From positions 1-40,724 of the forward strand of contig JAKPIQ010000136.1 in assembly GCA_029549715.1 (NCBI GenBank): DNA of 40,724 bases, written 5' to 3'. The stretch is from Candidatus Atribacteria bacterium. GTDB taxonomy: Bacteria > Atribacterota > Atribacteria > Atribacterales > Caldatribacteriaceae. The notes beneath the pieces were generated by a model, which saw nothing but the letters and a program-made list of their open reading frames with translations, did no database searches and was not told the DNA's origin. The translations under genes were made by a program, and so were the position numbers. Position 1 is the stretch's first letter. Each line of letters begins with the position of its first letter. Shown in pieces: positions 38,979 through 40,724 of this stretch.

Positions 38979-39569
38979 TTATTCCTCAAAAAGTAAGGCA
39001 GAAATTCTTCCTTCGTTCTTTCTAATGTAGCCTTCTACCACAGAAATAAAACTCAAATCTACCACCATACCTCCCCGCCTCAGGAGAAAACCTCGCTCTA
39101 TATCCTTTGCTATTCCCCCAAAGCGCAAAGATAAGTTCTTCTCTTCATTTATCTCCTCCACAAAACCACTACCCCAAATTTCTGCTTCTCGAGGGGCCAT
39201 CCACACCTCTTCATCTCCACTAACCACATACTGGGTAAGGAACTCTTTACACCATTCCCTACCTTCTGCCTCTACCTTTTCCACAAAAGCTGTCACTAAA
39301 TTCCCCTGTAGTTTCTCCCAGGCCTGATGCTTAACTTTACCCACCTCATTTTTTCCTGCTAATCTTGCCTGAGCAAGCCTACGCTGTACCTCCAGCTCTA
39401 TCTCTTTTCTGCGCTCTGCTAATAATCGATCGGCTTCTTCTTCTAATTCCTTTTGAGCTCTTTCTAACTGAGCGCTAGCTTTAGTCCGGGCTTCTTCTAA
39501 AATTCTCCTTTTTCTGAGCTCTGCTTCTTCCTCAATTTTCCTCAAAATATCTTCTAAAGGCATGCCCAA
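38979..39569 (-). CDS. ntpE: V/A-type ATP synthase subunit E
   Basis: Long N-terminal charged helix with AQARLAGKNEVGKVKHQAWEKL and globular C-terminal GGMVVDLSFISVVEGYIRKNEGRISALLF. Confidence 0.9.
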   Translation of the reverse strand: MGMPLEDILRKIEEEAELRKRRILEEARTKASAQLERAQKELEEEADRLLAERRKEIELEVQRRLAQARLAGKNEVGKVKHQAWEKLQGNLVTAFVEKVEAEGREWCKEFLTQYVVSGDEEVWMAPREAEIWGSGFVEEINEEKNLSLRFGGIAKDIERGFLLRRGGMVVDLSFISVVEGYIRKNEGRISALLFEE

Positions 39570-39575
39570 CCTCTA

Positions 39576-40052
<477 letters not shown>

Positions 40053-40066
40053 CTACAAAACCTCCT

Positions 40067-40724
40067 TCAACTTATTTTTATGTACTTGGCCCTGTGTCCA
40101 AAAGGTTTAAAATCTCTACCACCATTTTCATAAAATTTAGTAAAAAACTCTACATACTGCAACCGAGCTGAGTGGACAAAAGCGCCTAATCCGCTCATCA
40201 ACAAATTAAAAAGGTGAAAAGCTAAAGCCACCAATAAAGCAATGAGCCATCCAATATAAGGAGAACCACCAAAAAGAGAAGCCAAAGTGCGAGCTAACAT
40301 GGCAATAATACCACTAGAAAGACCTAGAGCAAAAAGACGAGAATAAGAAAGAGTATCCCCCAGATAAGAAACCAAATCGTAAAGACTCAAAAGACCAGAT
40401 AGGAACTTCATAATGACATTTTTTTGATGTCTACCTTGAGTAGCTACTAAAAAAATAACACTCCCTATTATAAGGGGTAAAGCCACTGAAGCTAAAAGAG
40501 GAGAAGCGGTAATACCTACTATGTACATTACTATGGAAATCAAAAACACAAACCAGCTCAGGTGATCCATGATAGCCACAGCATAATTACCTCTCCTCCA
40601 CTCTTTCACGACCGCAAGCATTATACCCACTAAAATCTGCACTATACCTACTCCTAAGGAAAAGATGAGCATGGTAAGAGGATCATTTAAAGGGTCGACA
40701 ACTGCTAAGCTATTTTTCAAATTA
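40067..40724 (-). CDS. ntpI: V/A-type ATP synthase subunit I, C-terminal part (truncated by window)
   Basis: LVSYLGDTLSYSRLFALGLSSGIIAMLARTLASLFGG and LGAFVHSARLQYVEFFTKFYENGGRDFKPF; frame open to the edge. Confidence 0.92.
   Translation of the reverse strand, partial: NLKNSLAVVDPLNDPLTMLIFSLGVGIVQILVGIMLAVVKEWRRGNYAVAIMDHLSWFVFLISIVMYIVGITASPLLASVALPLIIGSVIFLVATQGRHQKNVIMKFLSGLLSLYDLVSYLGDTLSYSRLFALGLSSGIIAMLARTLASLFGGSPYIGWLIALLVALAFHLFNLLMSGLGAFVHSARLQYVEFFTKFYENGGRDFKPFGHRAKYIKIS

Overview
Every gene I can support in this window lies on the minus strand, and most of it is core bacterial sequence. From the right edge (upstream on the minus strand) to the left: (1) a V/A-type ATP synthase operon, I(partial)-K-E-C-F-A-B-D, followed directly by a metallophosphoesterase; (2) a ~405 bp non-coding gap, then tig-clpP-clpX-valS; (3) a SPOR-domain membrane protein, then a five-gene module DRTGG-like / HATPase (RsbW-like) / [FeFe]-hydrogenase-like / DRTGG-like / PHP, which looks like a putative sensory hydrogenase cassette; (4) a full dcw cluster mraZ-rsmH-ftsL-ftsI-murE-murF-mraY-murD-ftsW-murG-murC-murB-ftsQ-ftsA-ftsZ; (5) a radical SAM protein, yggS, proC, divIVA, lspA and an rluD-type pseudouridine synthase; (6) tRNA-Glu(CTC) with encoded CCA and a consensus sigma-70-type promoter; (7) a low-coding left end (~1-1500) with a tyrosine recombinase remnant just 3' of the tRNA. 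The items most worth follow-up are the hydrogenase module (H-cluster cysteines kept, proton-transfer Cys replaced by Ala), four GTGG repeats at exact 10-bp spacing abutting the mraZ start (probable MraZ operator), a tRNA promoter placed so that almost no 5' leader is expected, a hairpin plus U-tract between a candidate promoter and tig, and a proteolipid with the full set of Na+ ligands known from Enterococcus NtpK. I see no CRISPR array, rRNA or intact mobile element. All family calls come from reading motifs by eye; no searches were run.
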